Origin: Paenisporosarcina quisquiliarum
GTDB lineage: Bacteria > Bacillota > Bacilli > Bacillales_A > Planococcaceae
Length of the DNA: 64,000 nucleotides
Direction of reading: 5' to 3'
Assembly: GCF_027563315.1 (NCBI RefSeq)
Contig: NZ_JAMKBJ010000010.1
Location: 1-64,000, forward strand
Below the pieces are notes generated by a model that made no database searches, had not been told where the DNA came from, and saw only the letters and a list, made by a program, of their open reading frames with translations. Of this stretch, positions 18,945 through 26,781 are shown piece by piece (within the stretch, counting starts at the first letter, position 1; every line of letters starts with the position of its first letter). A program made the translations under genes and the position numbers.

Positions 18945-19082
18945 AAAGAGTAGACGGAAGAGGATGCGCATCGTCTTTCGTCCTACTATTTCACAACATA
19001 ATGTTTCAACACATAACCTTCCTGTTTTGTGTTATGTGGTCTGTGTTAAAAAACGTCCGGAGTGGTTGCCGGACGTTTTTTT
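18945..19082 (+). ncRNA. Possible structured RNA between HD-domain and tlpA genes
   Basis: Three consecutive hairpins lie in a 300-base gap that has no credible gene. The first is GACGGAAGAGGATGC / GCATCGTCTTTCGTC (18953-18982), the second CACATAAC / GTTATGTG (19010-19038), and the third is the terminator at 19048-19082. The layout resembles a small RNA ending in an intrinsic terminator, but no convincing promoter is seen. It could also simply be a 3' region. Confidence 0.25.
19048..19082. terminator. Strong terminator hairpin
   Basis: AACGTCCGG / CCGGACGTT forms a hairpin flanked by A-run and T-run on either side, so it can act in both directions. Confidence 0.88.
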
Positions 19083-19162
19083 ATGTGTTTTTTTCTCATC
19101 AAATAAGGCTACTTGTGCACGACAAAGTTTTATCTTCCAATCCTCTTTGATGTCCACTTTAT

Positions 19163-19750
19163 TTAATTCATTTCGTCCGTTAAGCTCTTCATCATCTCTT
19201 CATCCATTGGACCGACAATCTTATTTGAGATAACTCCATTTGTATCAATCAGATAGCTGGTAGGAATGGTGAAAGCTTGATACTGGCGACCAATAACTCC
19301 TTCTTCATCAAGGGGAATTTCAAAGGTAAGCTCGTACTCTTTAACAAAGGACTCAATGGACTCCTTTCCACTATCTATATCTGTCAAATTCACGGCCAAG
19401 ATTTCAATACCGTCTTCTTTGTTTTCCTCATAGAATTTTTGCATATGTGGCATCTCCGCTTTACATGGCGGACACCATGTTGCCCAAAAATTTAATATTA
19501 CTTTTTTGCCTTTATAATCGGATAGCTTAACTGACTCACCTTTTAGGGTGACTAATTCAAAGTCTGGCGCAGTCTTTCCTATTTCTACCCCAGATGAATC
19601 CGACACGGCAACATTCTCAGATGATGTACTTCCATTTTCTTCACTAGCTACGTCCTTTTTTTCTTCACTTGAGTTAGGTTCCCATAAATTTACGATGACA
19701 ATAGCGACTGCCAATAAAATAATCGCGATGGATAAAAGGTTTTTATTCAA
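19163..19750 (-). CDS. TlpA/ResA-like thiol-disulfide oxidoreductase
   Basis: This is a membrane-anchored thioredoxin-fold protein of 195 residues. Residues 5-22 form the anchoring helix. A low-complexity Ser/Glu linker follows, and the redox motif WCPPC is at residues 92-96 in the context FWATWCPPCKAEMP. TlpA/ResA proteins face outward and reduce disulfides, for example in apocytochrome c, using electrons passed by CcdA. CcdA is encoded first in this operon, which supports the role. The TTG start overlaps the stop of the upstream gene by four bases (TTGA), so translation is coupled. Confidence 0.92.
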   Translation of the reverse strand: MNKNLLSIAIILLAVAIVIVNLWEPNSSEEKKDVASEENGSTSSENVAVSDSSGVEIGKTAPDFELVTLKGESVKLSDYKGKKVILNFWATWCPPCKAEMPHMQKFYEENKEDGIEILAVNLTDIDSGKESIESFVKEYELTFEIPLDEEGVIGRQYQAFTIPTSYLIDTNGVISNKIVGPMDEEMMKSLTDEMN

Positions 19751-20361
19751 GTTTTAACCTCCTTCGATTTCTTTGAAATTAAGAGTGCAGTAATCCCCAT
19801 CCATAAGAAGGTTAATGATTCCTTCTCGAAAATGGATTGAAAAATGCTCAATAGCAGCAACTCCAGCATGATCATCAATAATAAAATTCGATTTAAAAAG
19901 TGCATTCTTCTCTTTTTCAGCATGACTAGAACAACTAAATATCCCGCCAGTACACTAAAGTGAACAACGGTTTCAGTCACATTTTTTTCTACTAGATTGA
20001 TTACAACTTCATAGCTGAAAAAGTAAAGCAGAATTATTTGAGGTGCCTCCACATAAATGTTGGGGTGTTTCTTCCCTGCAATAAAATGCAGATAAACGGT
20101 AAGAATCGCCAAAGCTAGGAAATGCCCTTTTGTTCCTCCATTAAAAAAGATAAGGGAGAGTGGTGTTTCCATAAATAGTTCAAAGTTGAAGAGGATATAA
20201 CTGAGTTTCCATACAAGAAAATAGAGAGAAGCTCCATTCCAAACCCATTCTCCGCTTTTATTGCCTATAGCTCTACTCATGAAAAAGCTGAATACCAGTG
20301 CTAAAAGCACTGCAAGCCACATTGCAGGTACATTAAAGCTACCCAATTGAAAAAAGGTCAA
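19747..20361 (-). CDS. Polytopic membrane protein of the thiol-redox operon, unknown
   Basis: This 204-residue protein has about six or seven hydrophobic segments and few polar residues. I do not recognise its family. Its general pattern of a short periplasmic loop with Asn/Phe and Gly residues after helix 3 (FFNGGTKGHFLALAIL) faintly recalls prolipoprotein diacylglyceryl transferase, but the catalytic residues are not evident. It is coupled on both sides by four-base TTGA overlaps, starting with TTG. Its fixed place between OsmC and the TlpA-like protein suggests a role in envelope thiol chemistry. Confidence 0.75.
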   Translation of the reverse strand: MTFFQLGSFNVPAMWLAVLLALVFSFFMSRAIGNKSGEWVWNGASLYFLVWKLSYILFNFELFMETPLSLIFFNGGTKGHFLALAILTVYLHFIAGKKHPNIYVEAPQIILLYFFSYEVVINLVEKNVTETVVHFSVLAGYLVVLVMLKKRRMHFLNRILLLMIMLELLLLSIFQSIFEKESLTFLWMGITALLISKKSKEVKT

Positions 20362-20762
20362 CTGACATCACCATTGATTGTGGAAGTCTTGATCGTGAAA
20401 GTTAGCTCCATCGAATTAATAACTGATTGAATCATTCCACAATTCTTGACGACTAAATCAGTTATCTTCTGTGCATTTTGTTCGCTTAACGGTTGGTCTG
20501 ATTGGACATAGGCAGTGATGGAAAGTTGTTCTATTCGATTTGCGTGATCCGGATTTCTGACAGATGAGACTTCCATCTCTATCTTTTTATGCTCAACCCT
20601 TTTCTTTTTCAAAATATTTCCGAGCAAAGTTCCGCTGCATCCGATTAAAGAAGAGACAAAAAGCTCATATGGTCGATAACCAATTGTGTCGTTAGGCGAA
20701 ATTGGTAGCGATCCGAAACCTAATTCGCCAACTATTTTTTCATTTTCGATTGTAAATTTCAT
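20358..20762 (-). CDS. OsmC/Ohr-family protein
   Basis: The 134-residue protein has the OsmC fold pattern. Two conserved cysteines are present, C42 in SSLIGCSGTLL and C108 in VVKNCGMIQSV, the pair that forms the thiol peroxidase site in this family. It probably reduces organic peroxides or handles reactive sulfur species. It starts at ATG with AAAGGAG upstream and has its own promoter-like region of the same design as that before ccdA. It begins the osmC-membrane protein-tlpA segment of the cluster. Confidence 0.9.
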   Translation of the reverse strand: MKFTIENEKIVGELGFGSLPISPNDTIGYRPYELFVSSLIGCSGTLLGNILKKKRVEHKKIEMEVSSVRNPDHANRIEQLSITAYVQSDQPLSEQNAQKITDLVVKNCGMIQSVINSMELTFTIKTSTINGDVS

Positions 20763-20786
20763 TCAGAACAAACTCCTTTCAAATTG

Positions 20787-20819
20787 ATTATGAACATTGT
20801 TTGTTAAGATTTGATTAAG
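20787..20819 (-). promoter_or_regulatory. Candidate response-regulator operator and promoter before osmC
   Basis: Reading the minus strand, the direct repeat CTTAATCAAA-T-CTTAACAAAC (20799-20819) is followed after six bases by CATAAT (20787-20792). The same arrangement, with the same six-base gap, stands before ccdA. Direct repeats with an 11-base step are usual OmpR-family binding sites. Confidence 0.6.
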
Positions 20820-20836
20820 ACAATCGTTCTTCCCTA

Positions 20837-21901
20837 TTATCGAGTCAACGTTCGTAACGGTAAGTCAATCCAAAAAGTATGATGAGTGCCATCTGTATCT
20901 AGACCGATTTCACCTTGATGTGCGGTGATAATGCTTTGGCTAATGGCAAGTCCTAGGCCGGCACCGTCCGACTTAGTACTTCTTGATTCTTCAAGACGGT
21001 AAAAACGTTCAAAGATCATGGCCTTTTTATTTGGATCAATAAATTGACCACAATGAGTGAAGGTTATGATATATCGATTGTTTTTTATCTCACCATTAAT
21101 CTTCAAGAATGTTCCGGTATTATAATCCAGGATGTTTTGAAGCATGTTGGTAAAGACTTGCATAAGACCATCTTTATTACCCAGTATCTCAGCATCCTCA
21201 ACTTTGAAGTGCATGTCCTTAATTTGATTCTGTAGTTTCAAGTGAAAGGCTGTTAATGACTCTGACAGCACTTGGTTAATTTCCACCTGTTCAAAATGCT
21301 TTTCCAAAAAATAACCGTTATTCCAAGAATTCAATTCTGTTATTAGCTCAACAATTCTTGTAATTCGGCGGGATTCTTCCAACAGCGAACTAAATAATTC
21401 AGGGTTCCCATCAATGATTTTGTTTTGAAGGGCTTCAAGATAACCGTTTATATTTGTCAATGGTGTACGAAGTTCATGTGCAATATCCTTCAGCATTTCT
21501 TCCCTTTGTTCTTGAACGGAAGAAAGCGTTTCTGACATTGAATTGAAGTTCTCAATTAGTTCCCTTAGTTCACCTGTAGCTGAACTTTCAATTTTGGAAG
21601 GCGTTTTGCCTTCTTTGATGTCTTTTGCAGCAAGTGTCAAATGCTTAATGGGACCTACAATTTTTTTCACTGTAAAGTAATGAAACAACCCTGCAACAAT
21701 AAATGCCAGAATGCTTACTTTCCACAGAAATCTATTCAATGTATCAACAAATTCCTGTCCAGTGACTTGTTGTGAATTGACCAAATAACAGGCATAATCC
21801 GTGACAGATAGAGCGGCAAGAAGAATGACGAGAAGGATAACTAGACTATTGAGCGCAACCAGTTTGGACAATAGGTTGGATAATTTTCTAAAGACCCACA
21901 A
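20837..21901 (-). CDS. Sensor histidine kinase with HAMP domain
   Basis: This is a 354-residue membrane kinase. Two hydrophobic helices (about 20-40 and 62-78) frame a very short outer segment of about 20 residues. A HAMP linker (about 78-130), the phospho-acceptor H142 in DIAHELRTPL and a C-terminal ATPase with DGAGLGLAISQSI follow. The short outer part suggests sensing within the membrane or via a partner protein. One cysteine, C38, lies in the outer end of helix 1. Its start overlaps the response regulator gene by 14 bases. The signal is probably thiol or redox related, judged by the operon. Confidence 0.93.
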   Translation of the reverse strand: MWVFRKLSNLLSKLVALNSLVILLVILLAALSVTDYACYLVNSQQVTGQEFVDTLNRFLWKVSILAFIVAGLFHYFTVKKIVGPIKHLTLAAKDIKEGKTPSKIESSATGELRELIENFNSMSETLSSVQEQREEMLKDIAHELRTPLTNINGYLEALQNKIIDGNPELFSSLLEESRRITRIVELITELNSWNNGYFLEKHFEQVEINQVLSESLTAFHLKLQNQIKDMHFKVEDAEILGNKDGLMQVFTNMLQNILDYNTGTFLKINGEIKNNRYIITFTHCGQFIDPNKKAMIFERFYRLEESRSTKSDGAGLGLAISQSIITAHQGEIGLDTDGTHHTFWIDLPLRTLTR

Positions 21902-22586
21902 ATTTATACCCCATTCCCCTCACCGTTTGAATATAATCTTTTGGTGTCTTTTCACCAATCTTTCCTCTCAAATGCTTGATATGAACATCAATAGTGCGAT
22001 CGGATACAGTCTTTTCATTATTTTCGTAAATCATATTCAGGATTTGTTCCCTGGATAGAACCTGACTGGGATGTTGCATAAAAGTATGTAGCAGCTTAAA
22101 TTCGAAGTGAGTTAATTCCAGCTGTTCTCCATTTATCCACGCTTCGCCTTTTGCCGGTTTAATCGTAAATCCTGTAAAACTTAACTTTCCGCAACGGCTT
22201 GCCGTCCTTCTTAAAACAGCTTCTATTCTAACCATTAATTCAGCAGGACTGAAAGGCTTGACGACATAGTCATCAGCCCCTAATTTGAAGCCTTCTATTT
22301 TGTTTTTTTCTGAAGCTTTTGCCGTAAGCATGATAATGGGCATCATATTTTTCAAATCTTCACGTACCCATCTGCATACCTCTTCACCGCTGATTCCCGG
22401 TAACATGAGATCAAGTATCAAAATACATGGATCCAGCTTTAGAATTTTTTCCTTTGCGTCAGCTCCATTATCAACTTCAATGACTTCATATCCATCCTTG
22501 TTTAAATAGATTTTAATGAGATTCCGGATTTTTGGATCATCTTCCACAATCAATACAGACTTGCCAATGAGATTTGTTTGATTCAA
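21888..22586 (-). CDS. OmpR-family response regulator
   Basis: This two-domain regulator has a receiver domain with the acidic pair in LIVEDD, a phospho-acceptor Asp in ILDLMLPGISGEE and the switch Lys in VVKPFSPAELM, followed by a winged-helix domain ending in DYIQTVRGMGYKF. It lies five to fourteen bases after ccdA. I favour the TTG start giving MNQTNLIG, since AAAAGG stands eight bases upstream. A GTG nine bases earlier is possible. It is the obvious candidate to bind the repeated sites before ccdA and osmC. Confidence 0.92.
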   Translation of the reverse strand: MNQTNLIGKSVLIVEDDPKIRNLIKIYLNKDGYEVIEVDNGADAKEKILKLDPCILILDLMLPGISGEEVCRWVREDLKNMMPIIMLTAKASEKNKIEGFKLGADDYVVKPFSPAELMVRIEAVLRRTASRCGKLSFTGFTIKPAKGEAWINGEQLELTHFEFKLLHTFMQHPSQVLSREQILNMIYENNEKTVSDRTIDVHIKHLRGKIGEKTPKDYIQTVRGMGYKFVGL

Positions 22587-22600
22587 GTTCTTCACCTTTT

Positions 22601-23314
22601 CTATAATTCAAATAAACTAAAGACCGATAACCATGCACTGATTTTCTGCATTTGTCCGCTTAATACAAAAAATCCCATAATAATCATAATGACCCCATTA
22701 ATTAATGCCAATTTTGATAAGTATTTGTTGATTTTTTTCATCGTTTTCAATGAATAAGAAATTACAATGGAAATGATGAAAAAAGGTACGGCCATTCCAA
22801 GCGAGTAGGCACCTAACAAGATGATCCCTTGGGTTAATGTGTCTGATGAGCTAGCTAGTAAGAGAATCGACGATAGAGCAAGACCTACACAAGGGGACCA
22901 ACCAGTTGCGAAAGCCATCCCGAGTAAAACGGAACTGAAGACATTCTTTGGTTTATGTTCCGTTTGAATTCTTGTTTCTTTCATTAAAAATTTAAAATTG
23001 AGTAACCCTGCCATCTGCAAGCCAAAAACAATAATTAGGATTCCAGCAAGCTGCATAATGAGGTCTCGGTAATTCATTAACAGATTACCTAAAAAGCTGG
23101 CAGAAGCCCCCAATGCAATAAAGATTATACTAAACCCTATAATAAACCCAATGGATCTCAAGTATAGGGTTGTGCGATTTACTTTCATTTGAGAGTTTTC
23201 AATCTTACCACCAGTTAAGTGGGTGATATATGCAGGTAAGAGAGGAAAAACACATGGAGAGAAAAAAGACAGCATCCCCCCTACAATAGCAAAAAATATC
23301 CCGATGTCATTCAT
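22601..23314 (-). CDS. CcdA-type thiol-disulfide transmembrane protein
   Basis: This 237-residue protein has six hydrophobic segments and is similar in length to Bacillus CcdA. The two redox cysteines of the DsbD/CcdA core are in place, C21 in FFSPCVFPLLPAY and C142 in TGWSPCVGLAL. CcdA carries electrons from cytoplasmic thioredoxin across the membrane to outward thiol reductases such as ResA, the product of the last gene here. It is the first gene of the operon and is preceded by the candidate operator at 23336-23368. Confidence 0.94.
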   Translation of the reverse strand: MNDIGIFFAIVGGMLSFFSPCVFPLLPAYITHLTGGKIENSQMKVNRTTLYLRSIGFIIGFSIIFIALGASASFLGNLLMNYRDLIMQLAGILIIVFGLQMAGLLNFKFLMKETRIQTEHKPKNVFSSVLLGMAFATGWSPCVGLALSSILLLASSSDTLTQGIILLGAYSLGMAVPFFIISIVISYSLKTMKKINKYLSKLALINGVIMIIMGFFVLSGQMQKISAWLSVFSLFEL

Positions 23315-23335
23315 AACAACACTCCTTTACCATCC

Positions 23336-23368
23336 ATTATGCAGAGTGTTTGTTAATGTTTGATTAAG
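23336..23368 (-). promoter_or_regulatory. Candidate response-regulator operator and promoter before ccdA
   Basis: On the minus strand CTTAATCAAA-C-ATTAACAAAC (23348-23368) is followed after six bases by CATAAT (23336-23341). This mirrors the site before osmC base for base in its key positions and spacing, suggesting one regulator for both. Confidence 0.6.
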
Positions 23369-23435
23369 AAAAGTCAATTCCAGTGACTTCATGTTAAACT
23401 GAATAAAAAAATTCGGATAAAAAAGGAGAATAACT

Positions 23436-24035
23436 TTGAATCACTGGAATGAGCGTTTTCAAGATGCGAAATATGTGTATGGAACAGAGCCGAATGAATT
23501 TCTAAGAGATATGCAGAAAAAACTTCAATTATCTGGTGACGCTCTGACAATTGCAGAAGGTGAAGGCCGGAATGCAGTATTTATAGCTGAACAAGGACTG
23601 AACGTGACAGCATGGGATTATGCCGAATCTGGTCTAGAAAAAACAAAGAAGCTTGGCGAAACAAAAGGTGTAACCGTAAAAACAGAACTTGTTGACTTAA
23701 ACGAAGCTCAGTGGGTAACAAATCAGTGGGATGAGATTGTCTGTATTTTTGGGCATTTTCCAAAAGAATTGCGTAATAAAACACTTCGAGGAGTTAAAGA
23801 GGCCGTAAAACCAGGTGGATATTTTATAACCGAAGTATATTCTCACTATCAAATCCCATATAAGAGTGGGGGTCCACAAAAATTGGACTTACTATATTCT
23901 CCAGAAGAATTTTTACAAACGTTCTCAGATTGGCGAACTGTACACTTTTTCATGGGCGAGGTCGTGCGACATGAAGGAGAACTACATAACGGATTGTCAC
24001 ATGTCATTCAGTTTGTTGGACAAAAACCGTATTAG
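23436..24035 (+). CDS. SAM-dependent methyltransferase, TehB-like
   Basis: This class I methyltransferase is 199 residues long. The start MNHWNERF-AKYVYGTEPNEFL is typical of a small branch resembling tellurite-resistance TehB and thiopurine-type enzymes. SAM-binding motif I reads TIAEGEGRNAVFIAEQG (about residues 38-54), with an acidic residue in WDYAESGLEK and FGHFPKELR later. The initiator is TTG, with AAAGGAG eight bases upstream. The substrate is unknown. It is divergent from the thiol-redox operon, and the two may share regulatory DNA. Confidence 0.88.
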   Translation: MNHWNERFQDAKYVYGTEPNEFLRDMQKKLQLSGDALTIAEGEGRNAVFIAEQGLNVTAWDYAESGLEKTKKLGETKGVTVKTELVDLNEAQWVTNQWDEIVCIFGHFPKELRNKTLRGVKEAVKPGGYFITEVYSHYQIPYKSGGPQKLDLLYSPEEFLQTFSDWRTVHFFMGEVVRHEGELHNGLSHVIQFVGQKPY

Positions 24036-24045
24036 TAAAAAAACA

Positions 24046-24086
24046 AAAAAACATCCGTATGATGGTGCAAATTACGTATGTTTTTT
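24046..24086 (+). terminator. Terminator of the methyltransferase gene
   Basis: AAAAAACATCCGTAT pairs imperfectly with ACGTATGTTTTTT. The following 200 bases to the asparagine synthetase stop hold nothing I can support. Confidence 0.75.
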
Positions 24087-24284
24087 ATAGTTGTTTATTT
24101 TTATCATCGGTAAAATTTTTATTACAGTAGCTAAGAACGCTTATACAACAATAAACAAAGAACTACCAATTGGATTGCGTATTGATAGTCCTTTGTATTG
24201 TGTGTTTTATGTTTTTGCACCACCGAAGAAAACTCGCTTACCGTTCAATGGGGGCTGTTTAGAATCCTCCTAGCGATGTTTATC

Positions 24285-26147
24285 TTAACGATTGAAATCA
24301 TAAATCTTCTCTACATAAACTTGATGCCAAACCATAAAGATGAGAATCGTCCATAGTTTACGGCTGTTGTCTTTTTTGTTGGTTACGTGATCTGCAAGTA
24401 ATTGAAAGACTTCGTGTTTATTGAAAATCGTTTCGGTCTGACTGGTATGTATTAGGTTTATTGCCCATTCATATAATTCATCTTTTAACCAATGACGAAT
24501 AGGTACAGGAAATCCAAGCTTTTTGCGATTGACCACATGTTCAGGCACAATCCCTTCTGCCGCTTTTCTTAACATATATTTGGTTGTATTCGCCTTTATT
24601 TTTTGATTGGACTGGATTTTGGATGCCACATCGAATACATAAGTGTCCAGAAACGGTACACGAAGTTCCAGTGAATGGGCCATTGTCATCTTATCTGCTT
24701 TTACTAATATATCGCCCTTCAGCCATGTATGAATATCGATATTCTGCATTTTAGTAACGGCGTCATACCCCATAGACTGTTGATAAATAGGCTTTGTAAT
24801 GCCTGTATAATGCAAATTTTCTTGATATGTTCGAAGAAGTTTTCTTTTCTCGTTTTCCTCAAACATCTTGGCATTGCCAATGTATCGTTGTTCCAAAGGT
24901 GTAGTCCCACGTTCAATGAAACTCCTCCCTTTAAATCCTTCAGGAATTAGTCGACTTAGGACCTTCAAAATTTCTTTCACACGCTGAGGCATATGATTAA
25001 ATATTCTTAGAGAATGAGGTTCTCGGTATATATTATAGCCACCGAATAACTCATCTGCTCCTTCCCCAGACAAGACCACCTTTACCTGCTTAGCAGCTTC
25101 CCGTGCCACGAAATATAGAGGAATCAAAGCCGGGTCAGCCAAGGGATCATCTAAATGCCAAACGATTTTAGGAAGTTCCTCAAGAAATTCCTCTGAAGAG
25201 ATAATATAACTGGTATTTTCTAATTGGAGTATATCGGCCGTTTCTTGTGCGATATTGACCTCACTGTAACCACTTGTTTCAAAACCGACAGTAAACGTTT
25301 TTAGTTGTGGGTTCACTTCCTTTGCCAATGAAACAATAAAGGACGAATCAATCCCTCCAGATAGAAATGACCCTACCGGTACATCACTGCGCATATGAAC
25401 ATGAACTGAATCGGTTAAAACATTGCGGATTTCATGGATCAATTGATTTTCAGAAGAATGAACTGGATGGAATTTCGGGGTCCAGAATGACTGTATGTTC
25501 ATTGGTTGATCCAGCTTTTTTCTGAAATAATGTCCAGCTGGCAACTTTTTAATTGCTCTCGTCATCGTGTTTGGTTCTGGTACGTATTGAAAGCTCAAAT
25601 AATGCTGCAGTGAATCAGTATCCAGTTCCTCAGGCTCGACTAATAGGATTGCTTTCTTTTCAGATGCAAAATACGTTGTATCCTCTTTTTCTAAGTAAAA
25701 GAAAGGCTTGATGCCGAAATGATCCCGTGCTCCGAATAAAAGTTGTTCTTCCTTATCCCAAATGACAAATGCAAACATCCCTCTCAGCTTGTGAACCATT
25801 TTTTCTTTCAACGCGCTATATAAAGCCAGAAGGACTTCTGTGTCCGATTCGCTAGAAAATTCATGACCTTTGGCTATTTGTTCATCACGAAGTTCAATGT
25901 GATTATAAATTTCCCCATTAAAGATAATCCAGTACCGTTCATTTTCATACGATAACGGTTGATGACCACCTTCAATATCCACTATACTCAGCCTTCTGAA
26001 TCCGAAGCTTACATGCTCATCCACAAAACACCCCTCATCATCAGGACCTCTGTGGCCAATTAAAGATGTGATGTCTTCCATTTCTTGCTTCCTCATGTCA
26101 GTTATTTCTTGAGGGTGGTTATACAAAATCCCAACAAATCCACACAT
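24285..26147 (-). CDS. asnO: Asparagine synthetase (glutamine-hydrolysing)
   Basis: This is a 620-residue amidotransferase. The N-terminal glutaminase domain begins with the nucleophile Cys2 (MCGFVGILYN) and has RRLSIVDIEGGHQPL and FNGEIYNH. The C-terminal synthetase domain has the ATP-pyrophosphatase loop SGGIDSSF and VLSGEGADELFGGYN. Length and local sequence fit the sporulation-linked AsnO type of B. subtilis better than AsnB or AsnH, so the symbol is tentative. GCAGGAGATCTGT precedes the ATG. The gene is alone on its strand. Confidence 0.93.
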   Translation of the reverse strand: MCGFVGILYNHPQEITDMRKQEMEDITSLIGHRGPDDEGCFVDEHVSFGFRRLSIVDIEGGHQPLSYENERYWIIFNGEIYNHIELRDEQIAKGHEFSSESDTEVLLALYSALKEKMVHKLRGMFAFVIWDKEEQLLFGARDHFGIKPFFYLEKEDTTYFASEKKAILLVEPEELDTDSLQHYLSFQYVPEPNTMTRAIKKLPAGHYFRKKLDQPMNIQSFWTPKFHPVHSSENQLIHEIRNVLTDSVHVHMRSDVPVGSFLSGGIDSSFIVSLAKEVNPQLKTFTVGFETSGYSEVNIAQETADILQLENTSYIISSEEFLEELPKIVWHLDDPLADPALIPLYFVAREAAKQVKVVLSGEGADELFGGYNIYREPHSLRIFNHMPQRVKEILKVLSRLIPEGFKGRSFIERGTTPLEQRYIGNAKMFEENEKRKLLRTYQENLHYTGITKPIYQQSMGYDAVTKMQNIDIHTWLKGDILVKADKMTMAHSLELRVPFLDTYVFDVASKIQSNQKIKANTTKYMLRKAAEGIVPEHVVNRKKLGFPVPIRHWLKDELYEWAINLIHTSQTETIFNKHEVFQLLADHVTNKKDNSRKLWTILIFMVWHQVYVEKIYDFNR

Positions 26148-26234
26148 ACAGATCTCCTGCCTACGTTAATTTCCAACAATACTGATTGATATTATGCAGG
26201 CTGCCCTATCCCTATGTTCAAACATGGATACAAT

Positions 26235-26603
26235 TTAAACAATCGTCATTTTTTTTAGTGCAGTAGAGAATTCAGAGTTCTGGATTTCAAGTGTGGCTTG
26301 ATTCACTAAATGCGCAAGAAATCCTTCTTCATCGAAATCTTCCGTATCGATTTCAAAACGGTCTAATTCCAACTGAACTTCTTCGTTAATATCTGTGGCA
26401 ATTTCAATCAAATCCGAAAAGATAAAACCCCATCGTCTTTCTTCATATAAACTTCCTTCTATTTTTATAATGGTTGAACTAATAGTGGAAGAAGGAACGG
26501 AAAAATGATTTTTGATTCTAATGGTTGTCTCATCGTAATTTGCTACAAATTCTATCATTTCATAGCCTAGATCGAAGTTTTTCTTAAACTCTACTTTGTT
26601 CAT
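26235..26603 (-). CDS. Hypothetical acidic protein (122 aa)
   Basis: I do not recognise this small cytoplasmic protein. The chosen ATG (MNKVEFKKNFDLGYEMIEF) has GAGGAGGAAGATT in front, better than an in-frame start 15 codons earlier. The sequence alternates beta-like stretches (TIRIKNHFSVPSSTISSTIIKIEG) with acidic segments (DRFEIDTEDFDEEGF) and contains no membrane segment. It is divergent from the PhoD-like gene and follows no operon partner. The strong ribosome site supports that it is real. Confidence 0.65.
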   Translation of the reverse strand: MNKVEFKKNFDLGYEMIEFVANYDETTIRIKNHFSVPSSTISSTIIKIEGSLYEERRWGFIFSDLIEIATDINEEVQLELDRFEIDTEDFDEEGFLAHLVNQATLEIQNSEFSTALKKMTIV

Positions 26604-26781
26604 AATCTTCCTCCTCAAATTTTGATAGATTACTGTCATCCTATCCATTTCGCGCAGTGATTATACCAATTAATTTTCAAATCTATCATTTTCACTTAAT
26701 TGACCTCGTCAAAAACGCCACCTCACCGAATCTAAGCAATCTGAATACGCTAAAGGTAAATCAAAATTGGTGGTGTTACTT

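Noticed and set aside
18934-19233. 99-residue open frame over hairpins and the terminator
   Set aside because: It runs through an intrinsic terminator into the end of the tlpA-like gene and has no ribosome site.
24091-24273. 60-residue open frame between the methyltransferase and asparagine synthetase
   Set aside because: It follows a terminator, with no ribosome site and no family features.
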